Source: Propionibacteriaceae bacterium
GTDB lineage: Bacteria; Actinomycetota; Actinomycetes; Propionibacteriales; Propionibacteriaceae
NCBI GenBank assembly: GCA_025965155.1
Contig: JAOPXN010000019.1
Coordinates: forward strand, 1-42,993
DNA length: 42,993 nucleotides
Direction of reading: 5' to 3'
Shown here piece after piece: positions 7,680 through 16,243 of the stretch; within the stretch, counting starts at the first letter, position 1; every line of letters starts with the position of its first letter. Below the pieces are notes generated by a model, which was not told where the DNA came from, did no database searches, and worked only from the letters and a program-made list of their open reading frames with translations. Position numbers and translations under genes: made by a program.

Positions 7680-8339
7680 ATGTCCAAGCCTTCCCGCCTC
7701 GCCAAGTGTGCTGTCCTGACCGCGGTGATTGCGTTCCCGCTGAGCCTCGCCGCCTGCGGCGGTGCTGAGACCGCCAGCCCCGCAGCCGGTACGTCCGCCT
7801 CCGCCGCCGCCCCGTCGTCGACCGCTTCCTCGCCGAGCATGTCCGCTTCGTCGGCCAGCATGGACGCTCCGTTCGGTGCTGCCTGTTCCGCAGTACCGAC
7901 CAGCGGCAAGGGCTCGTTCGACGGCATGTCCGCCGACCCGGTCGCCACCGCAGCCAGCAACAACCCGCTGCTGAGCACCTTGGTCACCGCCGTCAAGGCC
8001 GCCGGCCTGGTTGACACCCTGAACAACGCCGAGGACATCACCGTCTTCGCGCCGACCAACGACGCCTTCAAGGCGATGGACCAGGCCACTTTGAAGAAGG
8101 CGCTCGGCGACAAGGAGCTGCTGACCAGCGTGCTGACCCAGCACGTCGTCGCCGGGCGGCTCAGCCCCAGCGAGCTGGCCGGGGAGCACCAGAGCCTGAA
8201 CAAGGACCAGATGGTCACCGTTACCGGGTCCGGTGAGGATTTCACGGTCAACGGCAAGGCTGCGGTGCTCTGCGGCAACGTGCAGACCGCCAACGCCACC
8301 GTCTACATCATCGATGAGGTCCTTCTCCCAACGATGTGA
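7680..8339 (+). CDS. Fasciclin (FAS1) domain lipoprotein
   Basis: A 219-residue surface lipoprotein. The N-terminus has a signal peptide ending in the lipobox LAAC with the acylated C26, then a Ser/Ala/Thr-rich linker to about residue 65, then one FAS1 domain with the typical ITVFAPTNDAFKAM and QHVVAGRLSPSEL blocks and a final VYIIDEVLLP strand. It resembles mycobacterial MPT83/MPT70, which are controlled by SigK. Here the gene lies 25 bases before a SigK-like sigma gene, so co-transcription and control by that sigma factor are likely. AAGGAG sits 8 bases before the ATG. Its role in adhesion or envelope interaction is family knowledge, not shown. Confidence 0.93.
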   Translation: MSKPSRLAKCAVLTAVIAFPLSLAACGGAETASPAAGTSASAAAPSSTASSPSMSASSASMDAPFGAACSAVPTSGKGSFDGMSADPVATAASNNPLLSTLVTAVKAAGLVDTLNNAEDITVFAPTNDAFKAMDQATLKKALGDKELLTSVLTQHVVAGRLSPSELAGEHQSLNKDQMVTVTGSGEDFTVNGKAAVLCGNVQTANATVYIIDEVLLPTM

Positions 8340-8364
8340 CCTGACCAGGCACCGTGAGACTCTC

Positions 8365-9030
8365 ATGAACATGAACATCTCAGCCGGGTTCGGTTCGGGG
8401 GATACCCCTCGGGCCGGACACCGGACTACCCAGCTGCCATCCCAGACCGGGCAGCCGCCGCCGTCCAGAGGCCGTGACGCCGAGGCGGAGCACCTGATCG
8501 ACCTGATCACCCGCGCCTCCCGCGGTCACGAGGATGCCTTCGCCGAGCTGTACGACCTCACCTCAGCCAGAATCTACGGTTTGATAGTGCGTGTGCTCCG
8601 TTCCGCAGAGCACTCCGCGGAGGTCACCCAGGAGGTGTACGTCGAGATCTGGCGCCAGTCGGCGCGCTACGACTCGAGCAAGGGAAGTGTGCTGGCCTGG
8701 ATGACGACGATGGCGCACCGCCGCGCGGTCGACCGGGTACGGTCGGTGACCAGTGAAACAGCGCGGGACGAGAAGTACGCCCTTCGCACCGTCGACCGTG
8801 ACGTGGACCAGGTGTGGGACGGGGTGGAACAGACCCTCGACGTGGAGCGGGTGCGCAAAGGGATGGGCTCGCTGACCGCCATCCAGCGGGAGGCGCTCAC
8901 CCTGGCGTACTTCGGCGGCTATACCCAAAGCCAGGTCGCCCAGCTGCTGAAGCTGCCGCTGGGCACAGTCAAAACCAGAATTCGAGACGGCCTGATTGGC
9001 CTCAGAGACGCATTGGGGGTGGAAGCATGA
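8365..9030 (+). CDS. sigK: ECF RNA polymerase sigma factor, SigK-like
   Basis: A 221-residue ECF sigma factor. Region 2 includes DAFAELYDLTSARIYGLI and EVTQEVYVEIWRQSARYD, with the W-M-T-T-M-A-H-R-R-A-V-D-R-V-R block at its end. Region 4 includes LTAIQREALTLAYFGGYTQ and an HTH with LGTVKTRIRDGL. The 40-residue N-terminal extension is low in complexity. The gene is followed by an anti-sigma gene overlapping as ATGA and preceded by a fasciclin lipoprotein gene, the context of the SigK group. The ATG at 8365 is my choice; another at 8371 would cost two residues. The ribosome site is weak. Confidence 0.9.
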   Translation: MNMNISAGFGSGDTPRAGHRTTQLPSQTGQPPPSRGRDAEAEHLIDLITRASRGHEDAFAELYDLTSARIYGLIVRVLRSAEHSAEVTQEVYVEIWRQSARYDSSKGSVLAWMTTMAHRRAVDRVRSVTSETARDEKYALRTVDRDVDQVWDGVEQTLDVERVRKGMGSLTAIQREALTLAYFGGYTQSQVAQLLKLPLGTVKTRIRDGLIGLRDALGVEA

Positions 9031-9821
9031 GCGAGATCCACGGGGCCGTCGGCTCCTACGTAGCCAATGCCTTGGACCCCGATGAACGCCGTGAGTTCGA
9101 GAAGCACCTCGCGGTCTGTCCGACCTGCTCACGCGAGGTCGCAGAGTTCAGCGAGACGGCCGCCGAGCTGAGCAGCTTGGTCCAGGCGCCTCCCCCGCCG
9201 ATGCTGCGGTCAGCGGTGCTGTCCTCGATCCAGCAGGTTCGGCCGCTGCCGCCACTGCCTGAAGATGGCCCGGAGGCTGAGCCTCGGCGAGCGGCTGGCA
9301 TGGCCCGTACCGAGCCGGACGGTTCGTCGGCGCCCGTCGACGAGCTCGCGCTTCGGCGGCAGCGCCGGACGGCGCGGGTGCTGTCGCTGGCGGTCGCGGC
9401 CGCCATGGTGGTGGCGCTGGCCATGGGCGGCTGGGTGGTCAACCTGGTGCAGCAGCGGCAGACCCAGGCGGCCGAGGCCGCGCTGGAGACCCAGCTGCTC
9501 AGCGCGCCGGACGCGAAGGTGTACGCCTCCAAGATGCCCGACGGAACCCCGGTCTCGTTCGTGGTCTCGAAGAGTATGAGCAAGGCGATGTTCGTGGGGG
9601 CTGACATGCCCGACCCCGGCGGCGATCAGCTGTACAAGCTGTGGATGGTTCCCCCCGGCGCCGGCGCTCAGCCGGTCGGGGACAACACCTTCAGTGGTGG
9701 TGGCTCGCGGAAGGTCTGGATGCAGAGCGGGATCGCCGACGCGGCGGGCCTGGCGGTCTCGGTGGAGAAGGATGCGAACACGCCGCAGCCCACCACCACA
9801 CCGGTGGTCGTCCCGATCTAG
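9027..9821 (+). CDS. rskA: Anti-sigma-K factor, RskA-like
   Basis: A 264-residue membrane anti-sigma factor. The cytoplasmic N-terminus has the zinc-binding anti-sigma motif HxxxCxxC (H27, C31, C34) in KHLAVCPTC. A single transmembrane helix follows at about 118-138, then an extracellular RskA domain with the QLYKLWMVPPGA and GLAVSVEKD blocks. It should hold the SigK-like factor inactive until cleaved or reset. The start ATG overlaps the sigma gene stop by four bases (ATGA), which supports a fixed stoichiometry. The C-terminus is Pro/Thr/Val-rich. Confidence 0.93.
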   Translation: MSEIHGAVGSYVANALDPDERREFEKHLAVCPTCSREVAEFSETAAELSSLVQAPPPPMLRSAVLSSIQQVRPLPPLPEDGPEAEPRRAAGMARTEPDGSSAPVDELALRRQRRTARVLSLAVAAAMVVALAMGGWVVNLVQQRQTQAAEAALETQLLSAPDAKVYASKMPDGTPVSFVVSKSMSKAMFVGADMPDPGGDQLYKLWMVPPGAGAQPVGDNTFSGGGSRKVWMQSGIADAAGLAVSVEKDANTPQPTTTPVVVPI

Positions 9822-9823
9822 TG

Positions 9824-9867
9824 CCCTCAGTCGGGACGGGAGGGGCTGAGGGGGCAGTCCCTCCCGT
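9824..9867 (+). terminator. Two interleaved hairpins after rskA
   Basis: ACGGGAGGG (9836-9844) pairs with CCCTCCCGT (9859-9867), a 9-bp stem right after the rskA stop; only TT follows. CCCTCAG (9824-9830) also pairs with CTGAGGG (9846-9852). The two helices interleave, so they exclude each other or form a pseudoknot. Termination between rskA and menG is the simplest role. Confidence 0.5.
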
Positions 9868-9929
9868 TCGTACGTCCGGCGCCGGTCGCCGGAGCAGAAC
9901 TGTCCGTGGGCCGTGGCAGGCTGTCCCTC

Positions 9930-10634
9930 GTGCCCGACAGATCTGACACCCGAGCCACGCTCGCCAAGCGCCGCAGCGACGTCGCCGCCATGTTCGACGG
10001 TGTCGCCGCACGGTACGACCTCGCCAACGACGTGCTGTCGCTTGGGGCGGACCGGGCCTGGCGGCAGCTGGTGGTGGAGGCGGTGGATCCGCAGCCGGGA
10101 CAGACAATCCTCGACCTCGCCGCCGGGACGGGCACCTCCAGCGAGCCGTTCGCCGCGGCCGGCGCCGCAGTGTTCCCCACCGACCTGTCCCTCGGCATGC
10201 TCACCGTGGGCAAGCGACGCAGACCGGAGCTGAGCTTCGTGGCCGGCGACGCCCTGCAGCTTCCGTACGCCGACGACAGTTTCGACGCCGTCACCATCTC
10301 CTTCGGCCTGCGCAACGTGGAGAACACGCAGGCGGCCCTGGCGGAGATGCGTCGAGTGACCAAGCCAGGCGGGTCGCTGGTGGTGTGTGAGTTCTCCACC
10401 CCCCGGTGGCGGCCGTTCCGCGCCGTCTATGCGAACTATCTGGTTGCGGCGATCCCGAAGCTGGCCCGGCTGGTCTCCTCCAACCCGGCCGCCTACGAGT
10501 ACCTGGCGGAGTCCATCCAGGCGTGGCCCGACCAGGAACGCCTTGCCCAGACGATCGAGCAGGCCGGCTGGACCGGCGTCGAGTGGCGGAATCTGTCCGG
10601 CGGGATCGTGGCCCTGCACCGGGGTCGGGCGTGA
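9930..10634 (+). CDS. menG: Demethylmenaquinone methyltransferase
   Basis: A 234-residue class I SAM methyltransferase of the UbiE/MenG family, which methylates demethylmenaquinone in the last step of menaquinone synthesis. Family blocks are [20 protein letters not shown] at the N-terminus, the SAM motif LDLAAGTGT, then [15 protein letters not shown] and [21 protein letters not shown] chose the GTG at 9930 because the product then starts at the usual distance from the AMFDGVA block; GTG 9906 would add eight residues. Its stop overlaps the GTG start of the next gene. The window also has menF, menD, menC, menE and menA, which fits. Confidence 0.93.
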   Translation: MPDRSDTRATLAKRRSDVAAMFDGVAARYDLANDVLSLGADRAWRQLVVEAVDPQPGQTILDLAAGTGTSSEPFAAAGAAVFPTDLSLGMLTVGKRRRPELSFVAGDALQLPYADDSFDAVTISFGLRNVENTQAALAEMRRVTKPGGSLVVCEFSTPRWRPFRAVYANYLVAAIPKLARLVSSNPAAYEYLAESIQAWPDQERLAQTIEQAGWTGVEWRNLSGGIVALHRGRA

Positions 10635-12355
10635 CCGTCCTGCTTCGGGCGTACGCCGCCCGGAGCTGCCCGGTGAAGACCCACAACGCGTTCGACCAGA
10701 CCATCGAGAAGGCGCCCTGGGAACCAGACGAGTCGCTGGCTGAGCTGTTCGACGGCGGGCTCCGGTTCGAGGCCGACGTCCTCAATGCACTGGTGGCCCG
10801 GTGCACCGGCTCGCTGGCCGACCTCCGAGGCCTCGCCGACGCTCCGAGCAGCACCCGGGCCGATGCCTGCCTGCAGGCAATGCACGACGGCGTCGACGTC
10901 ATCGTCAGCGGCTGGCTGCCGGTCGACGCCGCCGGCCACCGGACCGGCTGCCCGGACCTGCTGGTCCGCGGCGCGGACCGCCCGGACGGCACCGCGCGGT
11001 ACCACCCGGTCGAGGTCAAGTGGCACAAGGTGATCGAACGCCGCCGGGTGGGGCGTTCGTCGGCGCCGGTTGCCCCGCTGCGGTACAGCACGTTCGCACA
11101 GCCGCGCCCGACCGCGGCTGGTGAGCTGCCGGGGCACAGCATCCGGGTCGCCAGTCGGGAGGCCGACCTGATCCAGCTGGCCCACTACCAGCGGATGCTG
11201 GAATCGACCGGTTTTGGCGATCCTGACCACGCGCTGGCCGCGGTGATCGGTACCGATGACGTGCTGGAGGAACCGGTTCTGGCCTGGATCGATCTGGCCG
11301 AACCGGCCGTCCGTACCTTCTCCCGAACCCAGGCGGAGGGCTGGCGGCTGCGCAGCATCTTGGAGCGGTACGACCACGAGCACGCCTTCCGGGTCGACGT
11401 AGCCGTGATCGCGAGCCGGCTGACCGGCGATCCGGACAGCGATCCGGCGCCGCTGGTGCGCCCGATCGTGACGTCGGAATGCAGGCGCTGCCAGTGGTGG
11501 GAGCACTGCCGTCCGCAGCTGGATCCCGAGGACGTCAGCCTACGGATCGACAAGGGGCCGTTGGACATCCGCGAGATCGCCACCTTGCGCAGTCACGGGA
11601 TCTTCACCATCACCCAGCTGGCCGGAGCAGACATCGACGGGCTGCTGCCGGACTACCTGCCGGAGGTGCGGCACCGGAGCGGAGCCGAGAGCAGGCTGCG
11701 GCTGGCTGCACGCCGGGCCCGGATGCTGATCGAGGACAGCACACTGTCCCGGGAGACCACCGGCCCGATCGACCTGCCCGAGGCCGACCTGGAGATCGAC
11801 TTCGACATCGAGACGTCGGCGGACAACCGCGTCTACCTGTGGGGGTTCCTGGTCAACGATGTGGTCGACGGGACGCAGACCTACGTGGAGTTCAGCCGGT
11901 TCACCGACCTGGACTCCAACACCGAGCTGGAGCTCGCGGTGGAGGCGGTGACGTGGCTGCAGCAGCAGGTGCGCGGGTCGCGGTCCGTGCGGGTCTACCA
12001 CTACAGCGCCTTTGAGGTGTCGGCTCTGATCGGTCTGGCCGGGCGCTGCGACCATCCCGTGCTGAGCTGGGCCGTTGACTTTGCATCGACCGGCTTCGTG
12101 GACCTGCTGGAGATCATGAAGACGCACTTCTTCGGTGTCGCCGGACTGGGGTTGAAGACCGTTGCCTCCGACGGCGCCGGCTTCTCCTGGCGGGACGACG
12201 ACCCGGGCGGCTTGAACTCGCAGCGGTGGTTCGCCGAGGCGGTGCACGGCGACACCGATGCTGCGCGGGCGTTGGCCCGGCAGCGGGTGCTGGAGTACAA
12301 CGAGGACGACGTGATCGCCACCGCCCGGGTCAGAGGGTGGCTGCGAGCGCAGTGA
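10631..12355 (+). CDS. TM0106-family RecB-like nuclease fused to an RNase H-fold exonuclease
   Basis: A 574-residue protein. The first half is a RecB-type nuclease with D109 in RTGCPDLLV, the ExK motif E128-x-K130 in PVEVKWHK, and Q182-x3-Y186 in QLAHY. Four cysteines (C13 near the N-terminus and C284-x2-C287-x5-C293) match the iron-sulfur arrangement of Cas4 and AddB nucleases. A helical linker follows at about 305-370. The C-terminal half is a DEDD-like RNase H-fold domain with D392-x-E394 in FDIETS and a late EYNEDDV block. Function is uncharacterised for this family; DNA repair or processing is inferred. The GTG start overlaps the menG stop (GTGA). The 3' end overlaps menD by 26 bases on the opposite strand. 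Confidence 0.9.
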   Translation: MTVLLRAYAARSCPVKTHNAFDQTIEKAPWEPDESLAELFDGGLRFEADVLNALVARCTGSLADLRGLADAPSSTRADACLQAMHDGVDVIVSGWLPVDAAGHRTGCPDLLVRGADRPDGTARYHPVEVKWHKVIERRRVGRSSAPVAPLRYSTFAQPRPTAAGELPGHSIRVASREADLIQLAHYQRMLESTGFGDPDHALAAVIGTDDVLEEPVLAWIDLAEPAVRTFSRTQAEGWRLRSILERYDHEHAFRVDVAVIASRLTGDPDSDPAPLVRPIVTSECRRCQWWEHCRPQLDPEDVSLRIDKGPLDIREIATLRSHGIFTITQLAGADIDGLLPDYLPEVRHRSGAESRLRLAARRARMLIEDSTLSRETTGPIDLPEADLEIDFDIETSADNRVYLWGFLVNDVVDGTQTYVEFSRFTDLDSNTELELAVEAVTWLQQQVRGSRSVRVYHYSAFEVSALIGLAGRCDHPVLSWAVDFASTGFVDLLEIMKTHFFGVAGLGLKTVASDGAGFSWRDDDPGGLNSQRWFAEAVHGDTDAARALARQRVLEYNEDDVIATARVRGWLRAQ

Positions 12356-13958
12356 TCTGCGAGTTCAGCGTGCGCCGGTGCCGGCGGTCGATCACTGCCT
12401 CGACCACCTCGATCCCGATCGGCGGCTCCTGCAGCAGCTCGGCCAGCTCAGCGCCGGTGTCCGCGCGGCGGTAGCTCGCGTGATGGGCACGGGCCAGCGC
12501 TGCGATGTCGGTGCCGTGCGGGGTCCCGAAGACGCGCTCGAAAGCGCCCATGTGCGCCGGCAGTCCCTGCTCCAGGGTGGCGAAGATGCTGCCGCCGTTG
12601 TCGTTCGCGACCACGATACGAAGGTCGGGACGCGGTTCCTGCGGTCCCAGCAGCAGGCCGTTGCTGTCGTGCAGGAACGTGACGTCCCCCATCAGGGCAT
12701 GGCAGGGCCTCTCGTCGGCCAGCGCCACCCCGATCGCGGTGGACACCACCCCGTCGATGCCCGCTAGGCCCCGGTTTGCGTAGACCGTCGGCGCCTCAGC
12801 GCGTACGGCGGTCAGGTCGAGGTCCCGGATCGGGTTCGATGACCCGACGATCAACGTGTCCCGCTCCCCCAACGAAGCCCAGAGCACGGCGGCCAGCGTC
12901 TGACCGGTGAAGTCGCTCTGCTCGGCGAGCAGCTCGTCCAGCACGCCGCGGAGCCGCCGATCGGCCTCGGCCCAGCGCCGGAACCAGCTCGGGTCGGCGG
13001 CCTCCATCGAGACCGCCGCGGTGACCAGGGCCGCGTTGGTCCCCGGGTCGATCCAGTCCGGGTACGGGCTGATCATGATCAGCTCGACGTCGTCGCGCTG
13101 CAGCAGCCGGGTCACCGGCCGGGACAGGGTGGGGTGACCGAAGACGATCACCCGCTCGATCTCCTCGGCCAGGTCGGACTGCAGCAGCAGCCGGTAGGTG
13201 CCGATGGCCTGTGAGCCCGATCGGGCGTTGCTGGATGGCTCCGCAAACAGCGGAATCCCCGCGCCGGCCGCGAACTCCCTGGCCGCGGCGCCGACCTGCG
13301 GCGTGCAGTCACCGGCCAGCACCACGGTCTGCGGGCCGGCCGACAACGCCACGACCGCGGGGTCGGTGCGGACCGGGTCCACCACCAGCTCCGGCGGGGA
13401 GGCGGGTTCCAGCGGCTGGGGCGAGAGGGGCTCGGAGAAGCCGATGTTGAGATGGACCGGCCCGGGGTCGAGGCTGCGTGAGCCGGTCGCGGCGACCAGC
13501 AGCCGGGCCACCTGGAACCGCCAGCTCTTGATGGACCCGACCGAGTCTTCCAGATGGGAGGCCGCCCGGATGTGCGTGCTGAACAGCGACCGCTGGTCGG
13601 TGGTCTGGTTCGCGCCGGTGTTGATCATGGAACCGGGGCGGTCCGCCGTGATCAGGACCAGTGGCAGGTGGCTGTGCGCCGCCTCCAGTACGGCCGGATG
13701 CAGGTTGGCGACCGCGGTCCCCGAGGTAGTGATGACCGCGACCGGGGCACCGGACGCCTTGGCCAGCCCCAATCCGACGAAGCCGGCGCTGCGTTCGTCG
13801 ATCCGGACATGCAGCCGCAGCAGGCCGATCTTGTCGGCATCGAAGAGCTCGTACGCGAGTGGACCGCTGCGCGATCCCGGAGCGAGCACCACGTCCCGGA
13901 CGCCTCGGGTGAGCAGCTCCTCCACCACCACCCGGGCGCAGCGGGTTGCCTCACCCAC
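12330..13958 (-). CDS. menD: 2-succinyl-5-enolpyruvyl-6-hydroxy-3-cyclohexene-1-carboxylate synthase
   Basis: A 542-residue thiamine diphosphate enzyme that joins isochorismate and 2-oxoglutarate in menaquinone synthesis. The ThDP-activating glutamate is E55 in RIDERSAGF. The cofactor domain near the C-terminus has NRGLAGIDGVVSTA, MGDVTFLHDSNGLLL and ANDNGGSIF. Length is normal. The GTG start at 13958 overlaps the menC stop by eight bases (GTGGGTGA), which supports coupled translation menC-menD. The frame upstream of the GTG is only menC in another frame. The 3' end overlaps the neighbouring nuclease gene tail to tail. Confidence 0.95.
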   Translation of the reverse strand: MGEATRCARVVVEELLTRGVRDVVLAPGSRSGPLAYELFDADKIGLLRLHVRIDERSAGFVGLGLAKASGAPVAVITTSGTAVANLHPAVLEAAHSHLPLVLITADRPGSMINTGANQTTDQRSLFSTHIRAASHLEDSVGSIKSWRFQVARLLVAATGSRSLDPGPVHLNIGFSEPLSPQPLEPASPPELVVDPVRTDPAVVALSAGPQTVVLAGDCTPQVGAAAREFAAGAGIPLFAEPSSNARSGSQAIGTYRLLLQSDLAEEIERVIVFGHPTLSRPVTRLLQRDDVELIMISPYPDWIDPGTNAALVTAAVSMEAADPSWFRRWAEADRRLRGVLDELLAEQSDFTGQTLAAVLWASLGERDTLIVGSSNPIRDLDLTAVRAEAPTVYANRGLAGIDGVVSTAIGVALADERPCHALMGDVTFLHDSNGLLLGPQEPRPDLRIVVANDNGGSIFATLEQGLPAHMGAFERVFGTPHGTDIAALARAHHASYRRADTGAELAELLQEPPIGIEVVEAVIDRRHRRTLNSQITALAATL

Positions 13959-14928
13959 GGCCGGCTCCGGCCAGCTCAGCTGTCTGCACCCATCGAGACT
14001 CCCACGCCGCGGCACGCGTGTCGTCGGACCGGCACCGTCGCAACGCCGCGGAGTCGACGACCAGATCGGTCACCGGCAGCGCCCCAGCGACAGCGATCAG
14101 CGGCGCCCCGACCACGTCGTCGGCCAGCAGCGCGACGGTGTTCAGCCCGCAGGCGTACGGCAGCTCGGGCAGCGCGCCTGCCAGCGCCAGGCCGGCCCGG
14201 ATCCCGACCGAGGTCTCCAGCGCGCTGGAGACCACGACCGGCAGCCCGATCCGCTCGGCGATCTCCAGGCAGGCCCGGACCCCGCCCAGCGGCTGGACCT
14301 TGAGCACGGCGACGTCGGCGGCCTCCAGCTCGGCCACCCGGTACGGGTCCGCCGCCCGCCGGATGGACTCGTCCGCCGCAATCGGTACCTCGATCCCCCG
14401 TCGGGCCAGACCGGTCCGGAGTGTGGCCAGCTCCTCCACCGAGGCGCACGGCTGCTCGGCGTACTCCAGCTCGAACCGGCTCAGCTGGCGCAGCGCCTGA
14501 GTGGCCTCCTCCACGGTCCAGCCGCCGTTGGCGTCCACCCGGAGCTTCCCACCGGCGCCCAGAGCGTCGCGGACCGCTTCTACCCGGGCCAGGTCGTCGG
14601 CGACCGTCTGCCCTGGTTCGCAGACCTTGATCTTGGCGGTTCCGCAGCCCGAGGCCGCGGCGATCGCATGGGCACGTTCGGGGTCCACCGCCGGGATCGT
14701 GCAGTTGACTGGGACGCTGCGCCGTACCGGGTCGGGCCAGCCGACCTCAGCCGCCTCCTGGGCTGCGCGCCACCACGGCACCAGCTCCTCCCCCTGGTAG
14801 TCGAGGAAGGGGCTCCACTCGGCCCACCCGGCCGGCCCCTGCCAGAGCATCCCTTCGCGGACCGTGATGCCCCGGAACCGCGTGCGCATCGGGATCGAAT
14901 ACGTGTGAAAGGACGTCGGCACGCTCAC
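13951..14928 (-). CDS. menC: o-Succinylbenzoate synthase
   Basis: A 325-residue enolase-superfamily enzyme that dehydrates SHCHC to o-succinylbenzoate. The catalytic set is visible: K99-x-K101 in AKIKV, metal ligands D132 (VDANGG), E158 (YAEQP) and D186 (AADES), and K210 in AVLKVQPLGG. The length fits the short actinobacterial MenC group. I chose the GTG at 14928; a second GTG at 14922 lies two codons in and would put the GGAAG motif at 11 instead of 5 bases. A much longer upstream frame is a shadow of menE. The gene is divergent from menE with 94 bases between starts and coupled to menD. Confidence 0.93.
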   Translation of the reverse strand: MSVPTSFHTYSIPMRTRFRGITVREGMLWQGPAGWAEWSPFLDYQGEELVPWWRAAQEAAEVGWPDPVRRSVPVNCTIPAVDPERAHAIAAASGCGTAKIKVCEPGQTVADDLARVEAVRDALGAGGKLRVDANGGWTVEEATQALRQLSRFELEYAEQPCASVEELATLRTGLARRGIEVPIAADESIRRAADPYRVAELEAADVAVLKVQPLGGVRACLEIAERIGLPVVVSSALETSVGIRAGLALAGALPELPYACGLNTVALLADDVVGAPLIAVAGALPVTDLVVDSAALRRCRSDDTRAAAWESRWVQTAELAGAGRG

Positions 14929-15022
14929 AGTCTTCCGGATCGCAGTTGCGGCTCGGGTGCAGGTGCGTCGTCGCGGCGCTCCCCGTACCCGATGGCCGAC
15001 CGGCAGGCGAGAGACTTGAGGC

Positions 15023-16243
15023 ATGACCGCCCCTGCCGCCACCGTGGCGCCGAAGCTGGCGACCGCGGCGGAGATCCTGCCGGCGCTCGCGGCCGCGTTG
15101 CTGACCGACGGTCCCCCAGTCGCCCCGCTGCCACCGGATCCGGCCGAGCGCAGAAACGCCGTCGAGATGCTGCAACCCCGGGAGCCACTCCACGAGGCCG
15201 AGATCGCCGCGATTGTCGCGACCTCGGGGTCGACCGGGGAACCGAAAGGCGTGCTGCTCTCTCGGTCGGCCATCCGGGCCTCGGCTGAGGCAACTCATCG
15301 CCGGCTGGGCGGACCTGGCGACTGGGCGTTGGCGCTGCCGACCCATTACGTGGCGGGCCTGATGGTGCTGGCCCGCAGCCTGGTGGCCGGCACCAGCGCC
15401 CATCCGGTCAGCCGTGACCTGTCCGACCTGGCGGGCGTCGCGGAACGGATGAGCGGTCGCCGCTATCTCTCGGTGGTTCCGACCCAGCTGGCTCGGGCGT
15501 TGTCCTCCCAGTCGACCACCGAGGCGCTGGCCGGGTTCGACGCGGTGCTTCTCGGTGGGGCCGCAGCCGATGCTGCCTTGTTGGCACGCGCCGAAACGGC
15601 GGGCATCTCGGTGGTGACCACGTACGGGATGAGCGAGACCTGCGGCGGCTGCGTGTACGACGGCGAGCCGCTGGACTGCGCCGAGGTGGCACTCGAACCG
15701 GGAACCGACCGGATCCTGCTCCGCGGCCCGATGCTGTTCTCCGGCTACCGGCTCCGTCCGGACCTGACCGCCGCCACGCTGGCCGGCAACACCTTGCGAA
15801 CCGCAGACCGGGGGCGGCTGGAGCAGTCGAAGCAGGACGGGGGACCCGCCGATGGCAGGCTGAGGGTGCTCGGCCGGGTGGACGACGTGGTGGTCTCTGG
15901 CGGGCTCAACATCGACCTGGCCGACGTGGAACGGGCCTGCCAGCGCTGGCTCGACGGCCGCGGCGAGATCGCCGTCGTGGGAGTGCCGGACGCGGACTGG
16001 GGTACCCGGGTCGTGGCTGTCACGGACGCCGGTGGCTCACTGCCGGAGCTGCGCTCGTTCCTGCTCGCCTCGCTGCCCGGGTACGCCCACCCTCGACAGC
16101 TGGTCCGGCTGGGCTCACTGCCACGTACCTCGAGTGGCAAGATCGACCGGCAACATCTGATCAGCACCGTCGCCGACGCCGAGACATCGCCGGCTCGGCC
16201 GCCGACGGCCCGTTCGACCAAGGAGCAGCACCATGACCACTGA
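15023..16243 (+). CDS. menE: o-Succinylbenzoate-CoA ligase
   Basis: A 406-residue acyl-CoA synthetase (ANL superfamily) that activates o-succinylbenzoate. The ATP-binding loop is TSGSTGEPKG (67-76); further motifs are TYGMSETCGG (A5), LRTADRGRL (A7) and the C-terminal TSSGKIDRQ with the catalytic lysine. It is shorter than typical MenE (about 450-490), mainly at the N-terminus, as in other actinobacterial MenE proteins. It overlaps menA by 11 bases, and the menA ribosome site AAGGAG lies inside its last codons. The C-terminal 20 residues are low in complexity. Confidence 0.93.
   Translation: MTAPAATVAPKLATAAEILPALAAALLTDGPPVAPLPPDPAERRNAVEMLQPREPLHEAEIAAIVATSGSTGEPKGVLLSRSAIRASAEATHRRLGGPGDWALALPTHYVAGLMVLARSLVAGTSAHPVSRDLSDLAGVAERMSGRRYLSVVPTQLARALSSQSTTEALAGFDAVLLGGAAADAALLARAETAGISVVTTYGMSETCGGCVYDGEPLDCAEVALEPGTDRILLRGPMLFSGYRLRPDLTAATLAGNTLRTADRGRLEQSKQDGGPADGRLRVLGRVDDVVVSGGLNIDLADVERACQRWLDGRGEIAVVGVPDADWGTRVVAVTDAGGSLPELRSFLLASLPGYAHPRQLVRLGSLPRTSSGKIDRQHLISTVADAETSPARPPTARSTKEQHHDH

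Noticed and set aside
12378-15288. Long plus-strand open frames opposite menD and menC
   Set aside because: They are antisense shadows in high-GC DNA, rich in Arg, Pro and Ser, with no domain; menD and menC explain the sequence.
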